From assembly GCF_030936135.1 (NCBI RefSeq), contig NC_082600.1, positions 26,543,943-26,607,942 of the forward strand: 64,000 nt of DNA, in the 5' to 3' direction. Position 1 is the first letter of the stretch; the number at the start of each line of letters is the position of its first letter. The notes below the pieces were generated by a model. That model was not told the DNA's origin, did no database searches, and saw only the letters and a list, made by a program, of their open reading frames with translations. Positions 62,173 to 64,000 of the stretch are shown piece after piece. This DNA is from Gavia stellata (taxonomy: Eukaryota > Chordata > Aves > Gaviiformes > Gaviidae). The translations under genes were made by a program, and so were the position numbers.

Positions 62173-62196
62173 TTTCAGCGGCGAGGCCGAGGGAGA

Positions 62197-62790
62197 GGCA
62201 GTGTGCGCGGGAGGGGCGGCGCGGCGCGGCGCCGGGCGGTGCGGTGCGGTGCGGTGCGGTGCGCGGCCGGGGCACGGCGGCCAGCGGAGCCAGCGGAGCC
62301 CGCGGGAGCAGCGGGCGGCCCGGCGGCGCTGCTGCCGGCTGGGCGGGGAGCGCTGCGGTGCCGCGCTCCCGGCCGCCGGGGGTCGGGCACCGGGCGATGT
62401 AGGGCGCGGGGCCCGCCGGGGGCATGAATGGTGCAGCGAGAGGGGCGGGCGCCGCGCTCCCCCCGCGGCGGCGGGGCGGCGCGGGCCGCTGACACGTGCG
62501 GCGGCGCGGCGCGGCGGGGCGCCCCCGGCTCCGCGGGACGCGGGGCGGCGCATGGGGAAGGAGCCCGGCGCGGCGAGGCACGGCGCCTGCCGCTTCTCCT
62601 TGCGGAGCGCTGCCAGCTCTTCCTGGAAGTCCTGAGTCGCGCCCGGCGCAGTGAGTTCATGCACCTCCTCGCCAAGCCTCAGCCTGCGGGATCTGGGGAG
62701 GCAGCCGCCAGCACACCGCCCGGTCCCCCGCGCCCGCTCGCCGCCGCCCGGGGGTCTCTCCCGCGGGCCACCGCCGCCGCCCCCTCGCAC
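62197..62790 (+). promoter_or_regulatory. TGFB3: TGFB3 5' UTR with upstream AUGs
   Basis: The predicted 5' UTR of about 590 nt has five AUGs before the coding start. A minimal AUG-stop frame lies at 62397-62402. Upstream frames run 62424-62492 (22 codons) and 62552-62635 (27 codons). Two AUGs (62428 and 62659) are in frame with TGFB3 and not followed by a stop. The human TGFB3 leader is known to carry many upstream AUGs that repress translation, so this is the expected control, though the exact set differs. The start site is inferred from the TATA box, and splicing of the leader cannot be excluded. Confidence 0.75.
62236..62260 (+). repeat. GCGGT pentanucleotide repeat
   Basis: Five perfect GCGGT units in the predicted TGFB3 leader, about 40 nt after the likely start site. 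This is a potentially variable site in a translational control region. Confidence 0.95.
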
Positions 62791-63142
62791 ATGAAGATGT
62801 ACGTGCAAAGGGCTCTGGTGCTGCTCTCCCTGCTGAGCTTCGCCACCGTGAGCCTCTCGCTGTCCTCCTGCACCACCTTGGACCTGGACCACATCAAGAA
62901 GAAGAGGGTGGAAGCCATCCGGGGGCAGATCCTGAGCAAGCTGCGGCTCACCAGCCCCCCGGAGACCCTGGGGCCGGCCCATGTGCCCTACCAGATCCTG
63001 GCCCTCTATAACAGCACCCGGGAGCTGCTGGAGGAGATGGAGGAGGAGAAGGAGGAGAGCTGCTCTCAGGACAACACCGAGTCCGAATACTATGCCAAAG
63101 AGATCCATAAATTTGACATGATCCAGGGCCTCCCCGAGCACA
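62791..63142 (+). CDS. TGFB3: TGFB3, transforming growth factor beta-3 precursor, coding exon 1
   Basis: TGFB3 makes a secreted growth factor that signals through TGF-beta receptors I and II to SMAD2/3. This exon encodes the first 117 residues, ending one base into codon 118 at a GTAAGT donor (63143). It holds the signal peptide (about residues 1-23, with [15 protein letters not shown]) and the start of the latency-associated peptide: Cys27, which in the family bonds to LTBP or GARP; the straitjacket helix [20 protein letters not shown] (34-53); and the N-glycosylation site NST at 74-76. Length and exon border equal human exon 1. The start has a weak Kozak context (C at -3). Two more in-frame AUGs lie upstream, but translation from them would bury the signal peptide. 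The mature domain lies beyond the window. Confidence 0.98.
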
Positions 63143-64000
63143 GTAAGTGCTGCCCCCCCCGCCCCCGCCCCGCGTCGCCGGCCGGGGTGCCGCGCCCGCG
63201 GGGCAGGCTGCCCGGGTCCCCGGGCGCGGAGGAGGGGCGGCCGGCCGAGGCCGAGGGGCGCCGGGCCCCCGCGGGAGGGGCTGCTTTCCCGGCGGGGCGG
63301 GAGCGCGGAGGCGGGAGGGGGCCGCCGCAGCGGGGGGCGCGTCCCCGCCTGCCTGCGCGCTCGGGTGCGGAGGCGAGCGGGGGCGGGGGGCGCACGCCGC
63401 TGTCCCGGGGCCGGAGCCGGGGCGGGGGGAGCCGCGGGGCGGCGAGCGCTCGGAGCACCGACTGGACGGCGTGGGGCTTGGCGGCAAGCGGCCCCGCCGC
63501 AGGTGGAGGAGGTGGGCGCTGGCAGCGGCGGCTTGCGGGGCCCGGGAGCAGCACGGGCCCAGGCCCCAGGCGGGGGCAGGGAGCCAAGCCCGCGTCTAGA
63601 GCCCTGACATCTGGGGGAAGGCGGGGAGGGGAGGGGAGGGGGGAAGACGTGAGGTGGGAAGGCAGCAGGAGAGGAGGCAGCTTGGGTTTCGGGGTGGGTG
63701 CTGCGCACTGGGCTAGGAGAAGGCGCAGGTCTCGTGTTTGGGTGACGAGCAGGTGGACGGGTTCCTCCCTGCTGAAGCTCCAGCGCCTGCCGCAGAGACA
63801 CAGGCAACCTGTTTGGTCTGTGCAGCACCCGCACTGGCCGTAGAGAAGGTGGAGAGGCAGTTGCTGAAGAGACTGCTGCCTGGAGGACACTGTCCAGGGT
63901 GTCACTCGGGTACTCTGAGGGATCAGAGAGGGAGTAGCAGATAACAGGGATGCTGAGCAGGTGCAAAGCAGACAGTGATGTGAAGGGGACCCCCAAGGGA
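63143..64000 (+). other. TGFB3: TGFB3 intron 1 (5' part)
   Basis: The intron begins GTAAGT and stays GC-rich to about 63600. A G-rich tract of the GGGGA type (63620-63642) could form a quadruplex on the transcribed RNA. It continues past the window end. The long frames on both strands here are composition effects. Confidence 0.9.

Larger units (their letters stand above)
61480..63600. promoter_or_regulatory. TGFB3: TGFB3 promoter and exon 1 CpG island
   Basis: About 2.1 kb of dense CpG sequence runs from upstream of the TATA box through the 5' UTR and coding exon 1 into intron 1. It is the most GC-rich part of the window. A short AT-richer gap at 61693-61765 interrupts it. Confidence 0.9.

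Noticed and set aside
60774..62402. A 542-codon plus-strand open frame leading into the TGFB3 CpG island
   Set aside because: It is Pro/Arg/Gly/Ala-rich, has no recognisable domain, spans the TGFB3 core promoter and grows in the most GC-rich DNA, where stop codons are rare.
63147..63843. Extension of the TGFB3 frame past 63142
   Set aside because: The reading continues by chance into intron 1; the GTAAGT at 63143 matches the known exon 1 end, and the following residues are unlike TGF-beta.
62152..63996. A 614-codon minus-strand frame antisense to TGFB3 exon 1
   Set aside because: It is a GC-rich shadow of the coding exon, leader and intron; it runs across the TATA box and the splice donor without any codon-like signal.
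1..64000. Bacterial-type systems, CRISPR arrays, tRNA or rRNA genes
   Set aside because: The window is vertebrate nuclear DNA; no direct-repeat arrays, tRNA cloverleaf boxes or rRNA sequence were seen.

Overview
The window looks like nuclear DNA from a bird. It has long AT-rich introns, few exons, dense CpG islands at promoters, and CR1 retrotransposon fragments. It also carries a 593-bp solo LTR that I recognise from memory as a family common in Neoaves (for example songbirds), so a non-galliform bird is my best guess. There are no bacterial-style operons, and nearly all long open frames are chance frames in introns or CpG islands.

Layout, left to right. 1-9.55 kb is intergenic DNA beyond the 3' end of IFT43, with old SINE-like scraps and a cluster of GATA motifs. 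9.55-55.85 kb is the whole IFT43 gene on the minus strand. I could assemble nine coding exons with matching splice phases, giving about 204 residues, close to the vertebrate length. Its introns hold a CR1 copy (15.8 kb), an orphan CpG island with a CTCF-type motif (30.5-31.1 kb), A-rich and polypurine tracts (33.6-34.1 kb), and the solo LTR (48.85-49.44 kb) with an intact 5-bp target duplication. 55.4-56.2 kb is the IFT43 promoter CpG island, with two GGGGCC hexanucleotide tracts on the transcribed strand. 56.2-62.1 kb is the spacer between two head-to-head genes; it holds a CR1 tail, a foldback repeat and a decayed CR1 reverse-transcriptase fragment. 61.5-63.6 kb is the TGFB3 CpG island, with a CTCF-type motif, a CRE-like site and TATA box, a 5' UTR rich in upstream AUGs, and coding exon 1 on the plus strand. 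The window ends inside TGFB3 intron 1.

IFT43 is a subunit of the IFT-A complex, which carries out retrograde transport in cilia. TGFB3 is a secreted growth factor precursor. They are neighbours, not a functional pair. The divergent arrangement matches the order I know from the human 14q24.3 region (TGFB3-IFT43). I found no undescribed multi-gene system. The points most worth a second look are regulatory: the GGGGCC repeats beside IFT43 exon 1, the orphan intronic CpG island, the outward-facing CTCF motifs, the LTR promoter antisense to IFT43, and the upstream AUG set of TGFB3.
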